Positions 1-9,060 of a stretch of 64,000 bases of DNA are shown piece after piece. The first letter of the stretch is position 1; the number at the start of each line of letters is the position of its first letter. Position numbers and translations under genes: made by a program. The stretch lies in contig JAHCMI010000019.1 of NCBI GenBank assembly GCA_019192545.1, positions 1 to 64,000 on the forward strand, in the 5' to 3' direction. The stretch is from Rivularia sp. MS3. Lineage in GTDB: Bacteria; Cyanobacteriota; Cyanobacteriia; Cyanobacteriales; Nostocaceae. The notes beneath the pieces are model-generated. The model saw only the letters and a program-made list of their open reading frames with translations. It had not been told where the DNA came from and did no database searches.

Positions 1-70
1 CTCCCTCTCTCCCTCTCTCCCTCTCTCCCTCTCTCCCTCTCTCCCTCTCTCCCTCACTCCCTCTCCCTCA
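1..70. repeat. 8-bp tandem repeat (CTCCCTCT)n
   Basis: About eight copies of CTCCCTCT run from the first base to the stop codon of the adjacent trhO gene. The last copies are imperfect (CTCCCTCA, then a truncated unit). The array starts at the window edge, so its full length is unknown. It is strongly strand-asymmetric (pyrimidine on plus). It sits directly 3' of trhO and could be part of its transcript end, but no hairpin is visible. Confidence 0.9.
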
Positions 71-940
71 TCACCCCTTCTGCCCCTTCTTCTCCTGCAT
101 CTTGGCTTTTTTCTCTTCGGTGAGATTATCAAAACAGTATGGGCAGGAAATTGCTTCCTCGTATTTGGATGAAGCTTTATCATCGTCGGAAATAGGATGT
201 CCACAACTTTGACACATATCGTAGGAGCCGGGTTCTAAACCGTGACGCACGGCTACACGCTGGTCAAAAACAAAACATTCGCCTTCCCATAAACTTTCTT
301 CTGCTGGTACTTCTTCTAAATATTTGAGTATGCCGCCTTTAAGATGATAGACTTCTTCAAATCCTTGGGAAAGCAGGTAAGAAGTAGCTTTTTCGCAACG
401 AATTCCGCCAGTACAAAACATTGCTACTTTTTTATTTTTATCGGGATTTAAGTTTTTACTAGCGTATTCTGGAAATTCTCGAAATGATTCAGTTTGCGGA
501 TTTTCCGCTCTTTTAAAAGTACCAATGCTTACTTCATAATCGTTGCGAGTATCAATTACCGTTACTTCTGGATTAGAAATTATTTGATTCCAGTCTTTAG
601 GATTAACATAAGTTCCAACTTTTTCGTTTGGGTTGACTGCCGATAAACCCAAAGTCACAATTTCCTTTTTTAACCTTACCTTCATTCGTTTAAATGGTGG
701 AGATTCGGCAGTCGATTCCTTGTATTCCAAATCTGTAAACCGTAAATCGGAACGTAAAAAATCGATTACTGCATCAATTCCTTGACGAGAACCTGCAATG
801 GTTCCATTGATACCTTCTTGTGCCAGTAAAAGAGTTCCCTTGATTTCATTTGCTTTGCAAATAGATAACAAAGGTTGCTGTTTTTCTGCGTAATCTGGCA
901 ATTTGACAAATTTATATAGTGCGACAACTATTACAGTCAT
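71..940 (-). CDS. trhO: tRNA uridine(34) hydroxylase TrhO (rhodanese family, UPF0176)
   Basis: A 289-residue protein of the YceA/TrhO family, which uses O2 to hydroxylate wobble uridine 34 of tRNAs, the first step toward 5-(carboxy)methoxyuridine. An N-terminal alpha/beta domain (residues 1-100) carries the AQEGINGT motif. It is followed by a rhodanese domain (about 120-215) whose loop [10 protein letters not shown] holds Cys176 and Cys182, the positions conserved in the family. The C-terminal tail has two CxxC pairs (C243/C246 and C266/C269), a likely zinc knuckle. Length matches the family. The last residues (KKGQKG) are encoded next to the tandem repeat at the window edge. No partner gene is visible, so it appears to be a single-gene unit. 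Confidence 0.92.
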   Translation of the reverse strand: MTVIVVALYKFVKLPDYAEKQQPLLSICKANEIKGTLLLAQEGINGTIAGSRQGIDAVIDFLRSDLRFTDLEYKESTAESPPFKRMKVRLKKEIVTLGLSAVNPNEKVGTYVNPKDWNQIISNPEVTVIDTRNDYEVSIGTFKRAENPQTESFREFPEYASKNLNPDKNKKVAMFCTGGIRCEKATSYLLSQGFEEVYHLKGGILKYLEEVPAEESLWEGECFVFDQRVAVRHGLEPGSYDMCQSCGHPISDDDKASSKYEEAISCPYCFDNLTEEKKAKMQEKKGQKG

Positions 941-1242
941 GATAATTGTAGATTGTAGATTTTAGATTTATGCAAGTCCCCCTTCTGTAAGCGGGTTTAA
1001 AGCAATTTTAACGTCTAAAATACTAATTTGATTAAAGTTGAGTTTAATAGTGCTTTTGTTAAACACGAATACCTTCTTCCTGCTTTTAAATTACTTATCT
1101 CTCTTACCTCTTTCCTCTGCGCTCTCAGCGTCTCTGCGGTTTTTTTTATCAGTAATCTTCTATCAGAAAGAAAGTAATACAATAAAAAAGCCTACCTAAG
1201 TAGACTTCCTTACTCATATTTATTTAAAAATAGTTCTTAAAA
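941..1242. other. Intergenic region with a pyrimidine-rich dispersed repeat
   Basis: No gene is seen in these 302 bases. The stretch around 1098-1147 (TCTTACCTCTTTCCTCTGCG, ending in a T run) resembles a low-complexity dispersed sequence common between cyanobacterial genes. A terminator hairpin lies near 1184. Confidence 0.5.
1184..1208 (-). terminator. Rho-independent terminator after the 135-residue membrane protein gene
   Basis: Read on the minus strand, a short stem AGTCTAC/GTAGGCT with a TTAG loop is followed by a run of six T. It lies about 35 bases past the stop codon at 1243. Confidence 0.65.
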
Positions 1243-1650
1243 CTAAAAGTTATTTTCTGATTTTCGCTTGCGAGCTAAAGTAATTGCTCTGATATTTTCA
1301 ACAGTAGCAGCAATACGACCTATTTCGTATACAACATCAATCACTTTGTTAAGGATTTTAGGAATTTGACCAATATCTTCATAACTTTTATCCTTGTTAA
1401 TCACTATATAAATAGCAAACATAATTGCTAAACTAAAATTGATGATAATGTAATACAATACAAATTTAAAATAATTTTCTCCTCTATTTAGATAAATCAG
1501 AACTCCCACAGGAAATAAAAATCCTAAAGCACCAGCTAAAATAATATTTTTACCTGCTAATTTATTAGTTCTTTGAATATCTCTTTTAGTTGGTATAAAA
1601 GGATTCCAATTTGAACCTTTATATTGCTGTTGGTTAAACGGAGATGTCAT
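1243..1650 (-). CDS. Small membrane protein, paralogue of the next gene
   Basis: 135 residues with no function I can name. It starts with a Gln/Asn-rich stretch, then NPFIPTKRDIQRTNKLAGKN, a hydrophobic segment around residues 36-55 that ends in IYLNRG, a second around 62-85, and a helical tail ending ITLARKRKSENNF. The same order of blocks is found in the neighbouring 121-residue protein, so the two are tandem duplicates. Two membrane segments joined at a short LNRG turn suggest a TM2-like hairpin topology, with both ends in the cytoplasm; this is inference. The gene is preceded by about 290 non-coding bases and followed by its own terminator, so it is probably transcribed alone. Confidence 0.75.
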   Translation of the reverse strand: MTSPFNQQQYKGSNWNPFIPTKRDIQRTNKLAGKNIILAGALGFLFPVGVLIYLNRGENYFKFVLYYIIINFSLAIMFAIYIVINKDKSYEDIGQIPKILNKVIDVVYEIGRIAATVENIRAITLARKRKSENNF

Positions 1651-1944
1651 TTTGAGATGTACAATGTTTCGTATGTTCTCAAAATTTTGTCATCCTAAAT
1701 AAGTCTGTGACGACTGTAATATTACTCTTATTTATTTTATGTTACGTAAAATGAATTGAACTACACAGAAAAACCCTGCCAACGTATAATATTAAATAAT
1801 TTTAAGTCACTTCAAAAACCAGAGCCTTTTAGTGATTGCGGTTTACGGGCTAAAATACTACTCTATTTGATTCCAATAGTGTTAATAAAAATATAAAAAC
1901 CCAGTTTTTTGAAACCGGGTTTACAAAGTTTAAATTTATAATAA
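1651..1944. other. Intergenic DNA between the two small membrane paralogues
   Basis: AT-rich, with no open frame of note. It contains the terminator hairpin near 1895 belonging to neither the 135- nor the 121-residue coding frame but lying just 3' of the latter's upstream side; no other structure is seen. Confidence 0.4.
1895..1923 (-). terminator. Terminator hairpin after the 121-residue membrane protein gene
   Basis: AAACCC-GTTT pairs with GAAAC-GGGTTT around a T-rich loop. On the minus strand it lies about 20 bases past the stop at 1945. The same CCCGGTTTTT hairpin type recurs at 41836 and 59754. Confidence 0.65.
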
Positions 1945-2310
1945 TCAAAAGTTATTTTGTGATTTTCGTTGGCGAGCTAAAGTGATTGTTCTGGTATTTT
2001 CAGCAATCACAGCAATATTACCAATTACTCCTATTAAGTTTGCCACTGGATCGGTATCTTTACTATTTCTATTAGAGGTCACGATTCCTATCATGAAAGC
2101 CGCAAGAAACACGTATCCCAAAATTTTTAAATTATTTATTCCCCGGTTGAGATAAATCATGGCTGCGGGGAGCAAAAAGAATGATAGAACACCAGCGATA
2201 ACTGGATTTTTATCTGCTAATTCGTCGGTTCTTTCTATATCTCTTTTAGTTGGAACAAAAGGATTCCAAGCTGAATTATTATTTTGGTCTTGATTAGAAT
2301 TAAATGTCAT
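1945..2310 (-). CDS. Small membrane protein, paralogue of the preceding gene
   Basis: 121 residues. Shared blocks with the 135-residue neighbour are NPFVPTKRDIERTDELADKN at about residues 17-36, a hydrophobic segment ending IYLNRG, a second hydrophobic stretch around 62-80, and the terminal ITLARQRKSQNNF. The middle of the protein is the divergent part. No catalytic motif is visible and the function is unknown. It is separated from its copy by 294 bases and has its own terminator, so the copies are separately transcribed tandem duplicates rather than an operon. Confidence 0.75.
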   Translation of the reverse strand: MTFNSNQDQNNNSAWNPFVPTKRDIERTDELADKNPVIAGVLSFFLLPAAMIYLNRGINNLKILGYVFLAAFMIGIVTSNRNSKDTDPVANLIGVIGNIAVIAENTRTITLARQRKSQNNF

Positions 2311-2502
2311 TTAAGTATTTTACTATTCAAATGTTATGTACAATTTTGTCATATTTTCTTAATTAATCGCAACCGAAGTATCACTATGCTTTTATTTTTA
2401 TCTAAAAATAAATCACTATATTACTTCATTTAAGCACGTATGATAAATTAAAAAAATACTATTTACATAATTTAATTATAAATAATATATTCAAAATAAA
2501 AA

Positions 2503-2545
2503 AAAGCCCAATTATATATGCTTTTCGAGATATATTATGGGCTTT
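2503..2545 (-). terminator. Terminator hairpin after the M48 peptidase gene
   Basis: AAAGCCCA with an AT-rich arm pairs with ATATATTATGGGCTTT across a loop of about 9 bases. On the minus strand it is followed by a T-rich run and lies 8 bases past the stop codon. Confidence 0.75.
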
Positions 2546-2552
2546 GATTTAA

Positions 2553-4565
2553 TTAGCTAAAGCCTCCAAATAACACCATCGCAGCTATACCTAAAATAAT
2601 CAAAAATCCCGCAGTCACAAATGAACCAAAACGATGGTAGCTATTAACAACCGTACCATTTTCACTTTTTAACTCGATTAAATCCATCCACGGCATGACA
2701 CCGCGACGGAACCAACCTACAGAGGAAACATTCATATTGATTAAACTTTCTACTCGCTTCATTCCAAATAAGAAATTACCAATGGAACCAAATCGAGAAG
2801 CATAACGCAAATAAAGCATTCCGCTGGGATCTTGTATTTTCAAATCCGAACCAAACTTATAACCAGCGTCACCGCGTCCAATTAATTTACCTTCAAGTTT
2901 TGCTGGACGACCTCTTAAAGGACTAGCATAAGGATCGGACATTAAACTAAGAACGTCTGTTTCTGCTGCTTTTGCATAATTAGGGTACATTACAAAAGCT
3001 TTAACAATTATTCCGATTCCTACACCAATTAATGGACAAGCAACAAATAAACCGGGATTATTAACGCCAGAATTTGCAAGAATAACGCCAATCGCAATAC
3101 CTAGGAATAAACCAATACTTTCGGCACCAAAGAATAAAATATCCGTGAAAAAGCTGCCGTAAAGCTTCTTCTTATTTAAATGCTTGCCTTCCCCAACAAC
3201 TTTCCCCATATCGAATTCGGTTTCTAAACCCAATTGCTCGGCATAGGTACTCAAAGCGCGAACTCTTTTACCAGTCAGGGGATGAGTTGAACTCAATTCC
3301 ATCCACCAACCCCAAGGGTTAAACATATCCCAAAGAAATACTCGACCAATTTTTTCTGGCTTAGAAGCGATGCGGTAAGCATTTCCTGTAGTTGCAGCGG
3401 CTTTAGCATCATAAATACCCAAAGCGCGGGTTCCCTCAATTAAACGACTGGGTTCTTTTGCTCTGGAACCTTCTTCCATAATGCCGTAAGCTATCTTAAC
3501 TAAAGAGCGAGACAAACCATTCGGATTCCCCGTAGTCTCTGCTGCAAAATGGTCTGCAAAATATTCCCTAGTGCGGGAAAGATATAGCAGCAAGTAAGTA
3601 CCGATAAAGTAAAAAATGTACGCTACTAAAGAAGCTGTTTTTGCTGCATCTCCAAGTTTGCTATCACCCGCACCCCTGACTAAAGTTCTCGCCGTAGTGT
3701 AAATTAAATAGCAAATTTGCACCAAAGTCGAGGCTACTGTCATTACCGCGAAGTCCCAATGGACAATGTGTCCGAGTTCGTGAGCGTAAACTGTGGCAAC
3801 TTCATCATCATCGAGATAAGTAAAAAGTCCCCGGCTTACCACCAAACGAGCGCTATTAGGTAATGAGCCGTAGGTAAAAGCCGTAGGATTTTGGTCTTCA
3901 ATTATGCCCAAACGCGGTGTTTTGATTTTCTTCTGCTGACAAACCCGACGAATAACTCTTATTGTTTCCGGACTCAAATTTTCAATTTCTGCCAACTCTA
4001 CCCAACGAGTTTTGTACAGCCAACTTTGGGTTAAATCCATCAAAAATGGAGATAAGAAAAAAGCCGCAACGTTGAAAATCAAAGTAATCGCGATCGCAAT
4101 ACCCAAACCAGCAACCGGATTCTCGCTATCGGCAATCAATACTAAACCCAAAGCCAACACCAGCACCATACCAAACATCAAAGACATGGTGACAGTAGAA
4201 GCTAAAGCTAAGTTACCGCCAACTCCGGCCATTGCTAACTTTACGCCAGCAGCACCTACAGCTTTTTTAACTGTATTCGGTTCTTCGGTAATTTCAGTTT
4301 CCGGTGTTGGGTTATTCAGCTTCTGGTACATTTTGCTAGCCCAGTCACTGACTTTAGTATGTTCGCTTTGCATCAGCCTTTGACAGAGAATCAAAGCTTT
4401 CTCGATTTCTCCAGTAGCTTTATATCCCCTTATTAACCACATCTGAGCCGTACAGTATTCAGTGGAACTCTGTTCGGCACAATTACGACAATATTGTTCT
4501 AGCAGTGGGATTGCTTCTTGATAGCGCCCTTCTTTGGCTGCATCAATTCCAGCTTGCAATGACAT
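2553..4565 (-). CDS. M48 family membrane metallopeptidase with N-terminal TPR
   Basis: 670 residues. Residues 1-85 form TPR-like helices, giving a probable protein-binding head. Two hydrophobic segments follow (about 125-145 and 152-175). The zinc peptidase core has HELGH at 262-266 (both His as zinc ligands, Glu263 catalytic) and the third ligand region SRTREYFADHFAAE with Glu334, as in HtpX/Ste24-type enzymes. Further hydrophobic segments lie around 310-330, 480-520 and 645-665. Family knowledge suggests quality control of membrane proteins. It is longer than HtpX (about 290 residues) because of the TPR head and a C-terminal extension of about 200 residues. It ends in its own terminator and is probably monocistronic. 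Confidence 0.88.
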   Translation of the reverse strand: MSLQAGIDAAKEGRYQEAIPLLEQYCRNCAEQSSTEYCTAQMWLIRGYKATGEIEKALILCQRLMQSEHTKVSDWASKMYQKLNNPTPETEITEEPNTVKKAVGAAGVKLAMAGVGGNLALASTVTMSLMFGMVLVLALGLVLIADSENPVAGLGIAIAITLIFNVAAFFLSPFLMDLTQSWLYKTRWVELAEIENLSPETIRVIRRVCQQKKIKTPRLGIIEDQNPTAFTYGSLPNSARLVVSRGLFTYLDDDEVATVYAHELGHIVHWDFAVMTVASTLVQICYLIYTTARTLVRGAGDSKLGDAAKTASLVAYIFYFIGTYLLLYLSRTREYFADHFAAETTGNPNGLSRSLVKIAYGIMEEGSRAKEPSRLIEGTRALGIYDAKAAATTGNAYRIASKPEKIGRVFLWDMFNPWGWWMELSSTHPLTGKRVRALSTYAEQLGLETEFDMGKVVGEGKHLNKKKLYGSFFTDILFFGAESIGLFLGIAIGVILANSGVNNPGLFVACPLIGVGIGIIVKAFVMYPNYAKAAETDVLSLMSDPYASPLRGRPAKLEGKLIGRGDAGYKFGSDLKIQDPSGMLYLRYASRFGSIGNFLFGMKRVESLINMNVSSVGWFRRGVMPWMDLIELKSENGTVVNSYHRFGSFVTAGFLIILGIAAMVLFGGFS

Positions 4566-4941
4566 AAAATTTTATCTAAATCTAAAAAGTTATCTTTGTT
4601 CGATTGATACTTAATAAATTCAGCTTTTGTCATCATTATTCCTAAAAAGTTAATGTAAACATACGTAAACAAGAGTATTTAACTATTTCACCACAAATCT
4701 TTATATTTTATAGTGAATATACTTGATATTTAGATTATTTAAAGTATAAAATTATTTTTTTATAGCGATTGAAGCTGCTGCTTAGCTTTCACAACCTCCT
4801 TGAAATAAATTTCTCTTCGAGAAAGCCTCCGGCTTACAAGGCTAATATACAAAGTACGTTAAAACGCACTAAAGCCTTTCTCAGTCTGGAAATGGATTAA
4901 TTTATTGGTAACTTTTATTGGTAACTGTTAACTGCTCACTG
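4566..4941. other. Intergenic region with small hairpin and tandem repeat
   Basis: No gene is seen. AAGCCTCCGGCTT at 4823-4835 is a small perfect hairpin. 4921-4957 is a run of GTTAACTGCTCACT-type short repeats that continues into the 3' end of the next gene. Confidence 0.5.
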
Positions 4942-5316
4942 TTAACTGCTCACTGTAAATGGTACTTTCTTTTCTACCTTGTTTTTAGCTTCCAAACTTA
5001 AAGACTCGCCACTACGTCTAGCTTCCCAAGGGCCATAATCATAAATACCGATTGTCCACTGCCCTTGAATGTAATCTTCATCTTCCGAAATTGTGCCAAC
5101 GTATTCTATTGCATCAGGAGAACTTGTAAAATAACGTTTGAGAAAGCTAATACGACGACCTACAACTTCACCGCTTAACTTAGCTTCTCCTAAATAGCCA
5201 TCATCTAAAACCCTTCCACTGAGACTATTCCCGCTTTGAACGAGTACAACTTCAAAGCGAGTCGGATTTCCATTTTGCCAATAAGTTCCTAACCAAGTAC
5301 CATTTACATCAGACAT
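4942..5316 (-). CDS. Conserved hypothetical beta-rich protein, 124 residues
   Basis: The frame is open back to 5409, but the first 31 codons of that frame are read through short intergenic repeats (TAACTGTTCACTG type), so I place the start at the ATG at 5316 (MSDVNGTWLGTYW). The protein alternates short beta strands with Gly/Asp turns (GTWLGTYWQNG, GRVLDDGYLGEAKLSGEV, GQWTIGIYDYGPWEARR), like a small lipocalin-like or beta-sandwich fold. There is no signal peptide and no obvious catalytic motif. The last four residues (TVSS) are encoded by an intergenic repeat that also provides the stop codon. Function unknown. Confidence 0.65.
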   Translation of the reverse strand: MSDVNGTWLGTYWQNGNPTRFEVVLVQSGNSLSGRVLDDGYLGEAKLSGEVVGRRISFLKRYFTSSPDAIEYVGTISEDEDYIQGQWTIGIYDYGPWEARRSGESLSLEAKNKVEKKVPFTVSS

Positions 5317-5320
5317 AATC

Positions 5321-5470
5321 AACGAACAGCGAACAGTTAGCAGTGAGCAGTGAGCAGTTATGAGTTGGGAGTTGGAAGTTGGGAGTGAAAAATTATCAGT
5401 GAGTAGCAAGTTCTTTTATTGTCTCCTACCTATGCCCAATGCCCAATTACCAATTACCAATTACCAATTT
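5321..5470. repeat. Short tandem repeats (CAGTGAG, GAGTTGG and CCAATTA families)
   Basis: Three adjacent low-complexity runs fill the gap between two genes: CAGTGAGCAGTGAGCAG at about 5341-5357, GAGTTGGGAGTTGGAAGTTG at about 5362-5381, and CCAATTACCAATTACCAATT at about 5443-5469. Such seven-base units are characteristic of filamentous cyanobacteria. Confidence 0.8.
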
Positions 5471-6093
5471 CACGAATATTTAAACACAACCGAAAGATTG
5501 TTTGCTGGCATTGGGTAGATTTTTTGTAAAATTAGATGATTGTTTTTGGCTACTTCTATAACATCTTCTAAATTACGTACTCCCCATTCCGGGTTTTGTT
5601 CTTGTAAATACTCGCTAAAGGCTGCGTTTGAAGGTGCTGTATGTTCTCCACCTTGTTTGTATGGGCCGTATAAATATAGAATACCTCCTGGTGGAAGTAT
5701 ACGACCTGCTGCTGCTATTAATCCCAAACAAGCAGACCATTTAGAAATGTGAATCATGTTAATATTCACGATGGCACAAATATCAGATATTTCCGATAGT
5801 ATTTCCTTTTCTGCTTTCCAAATCGGTTGAGAAGCATCAATATCGAGAGGTTGGTAAAGATTGTCGCTAGGGCAGTATTGTGCCCATGCACTGATACTTT
5901 CACGCAGCGAAGCATCAGGATCGGAAGGAATCCATTTTCTTGGCTTTAATTGTGGTGCAAAATATGCGGCGTGTTCACCCGTGCCGCTGGCGATTTCTAA
6001 AACCGTGCCAGTAGGTGGTAAAACTTCTAACAATACTTGTAAAATTGGTTCGCGGTTGCGCTCGGTTGCTAGGGCGCGTTTTCTTTTATCCAC
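5470..6093 (-). CDS. DUF938 family SAM-dependent methyltransferase
   Basis: 207 residues, the usual length for DUF938. The SAM-binding motif I is VLEIASGTGEHAAYF at residues 31-45, an acidic/DxDxS region follows (PSDPDASLRESI), and the central motif has INMIHISKW. A Rossmann-fold class I methyltransferase is the safe call; the substrate is unknown. The early residues KRKRALATERNREPIL match the typical DUF938 N-terminus, which supports this start. It lies alone between a repeat-filled gap and the HNH gene. Confidence 0.85.
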   Translation of the reverse strand: MDKRKRALATERNREPILQVLLEVLPPTGTVLEIASGTGEHAAYFAPQLKPRKWIPSDPDASLRESISAWAQYCPSDNLYQPLDIDASQPIWKAEKEILSEISDICAIVNINMIHISKWSACLGLIAAAGRILPPGGILYLYGPYKQGGEHTAPSNAAFSEYLQEQNPEWGVRNLEDVIEVAKNNHLILQKIYPMPANNLSVVFKYS

Positions 6094-6317
6094 TAATTTT
6101 TACTCTCTCCGAAAACGCTTGCTTTATTTAGCTTAGCTTATCATCTGTGGGAAGATGCGTTTAATTGTCCGCATTCTCAATTGCCCGCAGCCATGAAAGT
6201 TGGGGCTAGGATTGCCAAGCTCCTTCGTAGGATGGGTTGTTTCTGGGGTATTTATATAGAGACTTTAGAATAAATAGTTTTTTTCCAGTAGAAAACTAAA
6301 TCATTAATCTTGAGCAT

Positions 6318-7445
6318 TTAGATATAAACCCAATTAGCTTTGAATCCCTGGTTACTTGCTAAAGTAATTAAAGGTTTTAAGTTTGCTTCATAAGCGTTTT
6401 TCAGAATTTCTAAATTTAATAAGTCGTCTGCTCGATCAATTTTTAAGTCAGATACAAAAGACTCTGCGTATTTCAACCAGTTATTTTCAGACAAATTTTG
6501 ATGAGAAATATTTAAACCTAAATGTTGCAAGTGAACAAAATCCAAAAAATATATTTCAGATGGTAAGTTATTAGATTTAGAAGAATTAACAGACTGTATT
6601 GTGGGAATCAAGTTCCAAAGTTGGTCATGTGCCACAAAAGACCAAGGCAAATAATGGTCTAATGAGATTTCGTCTTTATTTAATTGAACTTCTGAGTAAA
6701 TACATTTAATTTCTTGATGAGTTAAAACAGTTTGCCAATATTTATTTTGTTTGTTTAAAGAATCTCTTTGTTGTGGCATAAATAATTTATTTACCACGTT
6801 GGGAATACTCGGGTTTCTCTGCTGCATATACTTCAGCCATTCCCAAGATGCCCAACCCCTAACTATAACGTAATTTTTCCTAATATATTCAATCCAATCT
6901 TGGTTTAAAATAATAGCATTACAGTTTTTCTGCTCTTTTGCATTAAAACAGTATAGAGGCTTTTTGTTATCGAACTGATTTTTAGATAAATTAATCATAG
7001 CCGCATTAACTTCAGAATCTTTAAAACCTCTAGTTTCTTGAGCAAAGAAAGGACGTATTAAACGATAAGGAACATATTTACTAATAGATTTGACAATATC
7101 ATTAATATTTTGGTTGCTAATAGTTGTACGTAAAAGTTTTTTGTCTGTATCCCTAAATTTTAAAATTGGTTCTGTAATTTCTAATTCAAGAGAATCTAGC
7201 TTATTTGCAATATGGTCTTGAGTTCCAAAAGATAATTTAAAATAATTATGAGGATACCAGGCATTAGCCAGCATTTCAACGATAATTTCTTGGAAGGTGA
7301 TGGGCATTCCAATATCAAAATTTTCCCTTTGGAGAATATCTAGTAACGACAAAAAATAAAGGTATTTATAAGAATTAGTCGTTGATTCAAATAATATTGA
7401 TAATGTTGAAATGTCTACACTTGCATCATCGGGCAAATTATACAT
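6318..7445 (-). CDS. HNH-type endonuclease domain protein
   Basis: 375 residues. The first 240 form an alpha-rich region I do not recognise. The C-terminal third holds an HNH nuclease core: C248-IYS, then the Asp263-His264 pair in SLDHYLPWSF, His273 and Asn278 in AHDQLWNLIP, and Asn287/Lys290/Asn292 in the last helix. Only one Cys is seen where many HNH proteins have a CxxC zinc pair, so the zinc site is incomplete. Base composition is more AT-rich than its neighbours. The gene follows, 41 bases downstream, the 3' stub of a lost gene, and both lie at the 3' side of tRNA-Val. A role in restriction or anti-phage defence is plausible but inferred from this context only. Confidence 0.75.
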   Translation of the reverse strand: MYNLPDDASVDISTLSILFESTTNSYKYLYFLSLLDILQRENFDIGMPITFQEIIVEMLANAWYPHNYFKLSFGTQDHIANKLDSLELEITEPILKFRDTDKKLLRTTISNQNINDIVKSISKYVPYRLIRPFFAQETRGFKDSEVNAAMINLSKNQFDNKKPLYCFNAKEQKNCNAIILNQDWIEYIRKNYVIVRGWASWEWLKYMQQRNPSIPNVVNKLFMPQQRDSLNKQNKYWQTVLTHQEIKCIYSEVQLNKDEISLDHYLPWSFVAHDQLWNLIPTIQSVNSSKSNNLPSEIYFLDFVHLQHLGLNISHQNLSENNWLKYAESFVSDLKIDRADDLLNLEILKNAYEANLKPLITLASNQGFKANWVYI

Positions 7446-7486
7446 ATTCTATAATTTAGGTCTAGCTCTAAAGAAAAATAAACTAA

Positions 7487-7648
7487 TCAAGTAATATCTT
7501 CAATTTTCTTCCCCAGCTGCTTCAAAATATTCAAAATTTTATAAAGTTGATTCTGCAAAGGTAAAAGCGAAAAAACACGAGAAATATCATACTGAGGTGT
7601 TTCCCGATCAACATACAATACGTCTAATTTAGCCAGTGCAAACGGGCT
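7487..7648 (-). pseudogene. 3' stub of a truncated gene upstream of the HNH gene
   Basis: A frame of 53 codons ends in TGA at 7487 and reads as ordinary protein (LDVLYVDRETPQYDIS, then LPLQNQLYKILNILKQLGKK). It has no start codon of its own and is bounded upstream by an in-frame TAA. It looks like the surviving C-terminus of a longer protein that once preceded the HNH gene in the same transcript. I cannot name the family. The alternative is a chance frame, but codon use and the amphipathic C-terminal helix argue for a relic. Confidence 0.45.
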
Positions 7649-7836
7649 TTAGTTTTGTAGTGGTAATTACTCATCTAATAATTATGATGGGTTGCGCTGT
7701 GGCGATAATACACCCTACAGCTACAGCAGTGAAATTTTTTGTTAGCGTATTAAAAAATGCCATAAATTTACAAATCCAACATCAAAGCTGTTGAACAAGG
7801 CTAACTAAATCCAATCAAATATTCAAAATTTAAAAA
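7649..7836. other. Intergenic DNA between gene stub and tRNA-Val
   Basis: No intact gene. It contains GATGGGTTGCGCTGTGGCGA near 7686, similar to a dispersed cyanobacterial repeat of the GGGTTGCGC...CACCCTAC type, which could mark where the upstream gene was interrupted. Confidence 0.35.
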
Positions 7837-7909
<73 letters not shown>

Positions 7910-8353
7910 TCGGTGTCTCACTAAGAAAATAATATAGCAAACTTTTTTGTAAAATACTAGTCTTTTAGAAATTTTTTTTGAAATAACTTTTAATCAAAAG
8001 CGCAAAACCGTTTCGTAGCAAAGAAAATTCCGCTTATTATTTGGTAACAACTGGGATGGACATTCAGTAGGGGCAAAGTGTACCTTGTATCATGTCAGTT
8101 TATTAGTTATGATTCGGGCGTTAGACAAACCCCAGACTTCGAGAAAGGGCAGACTCAATTTATTTATAGGTATTGGTAATTGTTGGTAATTCCAATACCC
8201 CATGCTCCATTCCCTATGCCCTGTCTTGAAAAGTTCTTTTGGGGAGTCACTCCGCTGCGGAGGAACCGAAACCCCCTTTCCTTGTCTCACCGTCCAACGC
8301 AATGGCTCGCCCAGACTGCAATTTCCGCTATTGCCCATCCCCCAATTTTTATT
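7910..8353. other. Intergenic region upstream of the DUF2227 gene
   Basis: 444 bases between divergent tRNA-Val and the DUF2227 gene. Several frames are open through 8090-8350 on both strands, but they read through low-complexity repeat (GGTAATTGTTGGTAATTCC near 8170, then CCATGCTCCATTCCC) and I do not accept them as genes. Confidence 0.5.
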
Positions 8354-8962
8354 ATGCCCTCCGGTCAAACTCACGATCGCATTACAATTTGGGCTTTACC
8401 ATTTATTGCTGGTGCCACTTTTTGGCAAACTCACAGCAGCAGCATTACCTTATTAATTGCTGGTGGGTTTATGTTTGGGGGATTGATGTTTGGCCCGGAT
8501 TTAGATATTTATTCAATTCAGTATCAGCGCTGGGGTTATTTTCGCTTTATCTGGCTTCCGTATCAAAAAAGTCTTCGCCATCGTTCATTTTTATCCCACG
8601 GCCCGTTAATCGGGACAACTGTGCGGGTACTCTATTTATGCGTCTTAATTTCAGTCGCGACAATCATTGTTTTACTAATTGCCGAGAAATTATTAAATAT
8701 GACTTTGAGTTGGCAGGAAGTAGCTAAGCATCTATTAGATATTATCAACCTTCATAGAACGGAATTCCTCGCGTTGTTTGTAGGATTAGAACTCGGCGCG
8801 ATGAGCCATTCCATCAGTGACTGGTCAAATTCTGCTTACAAGCGTTTTAAAAGAAAAGGCATCACTAGTTTACTACCCAAAAAGAAACCGAAAAAACGTA
8901 AATACATCAGTAAATCTACTACCACCCGTCGCAGTAGATCGAAAGCAAGAAAGAGGAGATAG
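8354..8962 (+). CDS. DUF2227 putative metal-binding membrane protein
   Basis: 202 residues from the ATG at 8354 (MPSGQTHDRITIWALP). The frame stays open upstream to 8180, but that part is intergenic repeat. It has the family signatures THDR near the start, GPDLDIYS around residue 48, and HRSFLSHGPLIGT around 78. These His/Asp clusters resemble YdjM-like membrane metal-dependent hydrolases. Hydrophobic segments lie around residues 11-30, 33-48, 88-112 and 137-152. The C-terminus is extremely basic (KKKPKKRK, then RRSRSKARKRR), probably cytoplasmic and able to bind nucleic acid or phospholipid. Function unproven. The gap to mazG is 98 bases and filled with repeat. Confidence 0.75.
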   Translation: MPSGQTHDRITIWALPFIAGATFWQTHSSSITLLIAGGFMFGGLMFGPDLDIYSIQYQRWGYFRFIWLPYQKSLRHRSFLSHGPLIGTTVRVLYLCVLISVATIIVLLIAEKLLNMTLSWQEVAKHLLDIINLHRTEFLALFVGLELGAMSHSISDWSNSAYKRFKRKGITSLLPKKKPKKRKYISKSTTTRRSRSKARKRR

Positions 8963-9060
8963 GAAGGAGAAGAAGGAGAAGAAGGGGAAAAGGGGAAGAA
9001 GTTTTTACTACTCACTGCTCGCTGATAACTGTTCGCTGTTCACTGCTCACTGATAACTGA
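8962..9060. repeat. Short tandem repeats between DUF2227 gene and mazG
   Basis: A purine run (GAGAAGAAGGAGAAGAAGGG) is followed by CACTGCTCGCTGATAACTG units that end in TGA directly abutting the mazG ATG. The repeat thus forms the whole leader of mazG. Confidence 0.75.

Noticed and set aside
4012-4383. 123-codon frame antisense to the M48 peptidase
   Set aside because: Shadow frame of a well-supported gene with no motif of its own.
8090-8353. Open frames on both strands upstream of the DUF2227 gene
   Set aside because: They run through intergenic repeats; the family N-terminus starts at the ATG at 8354.
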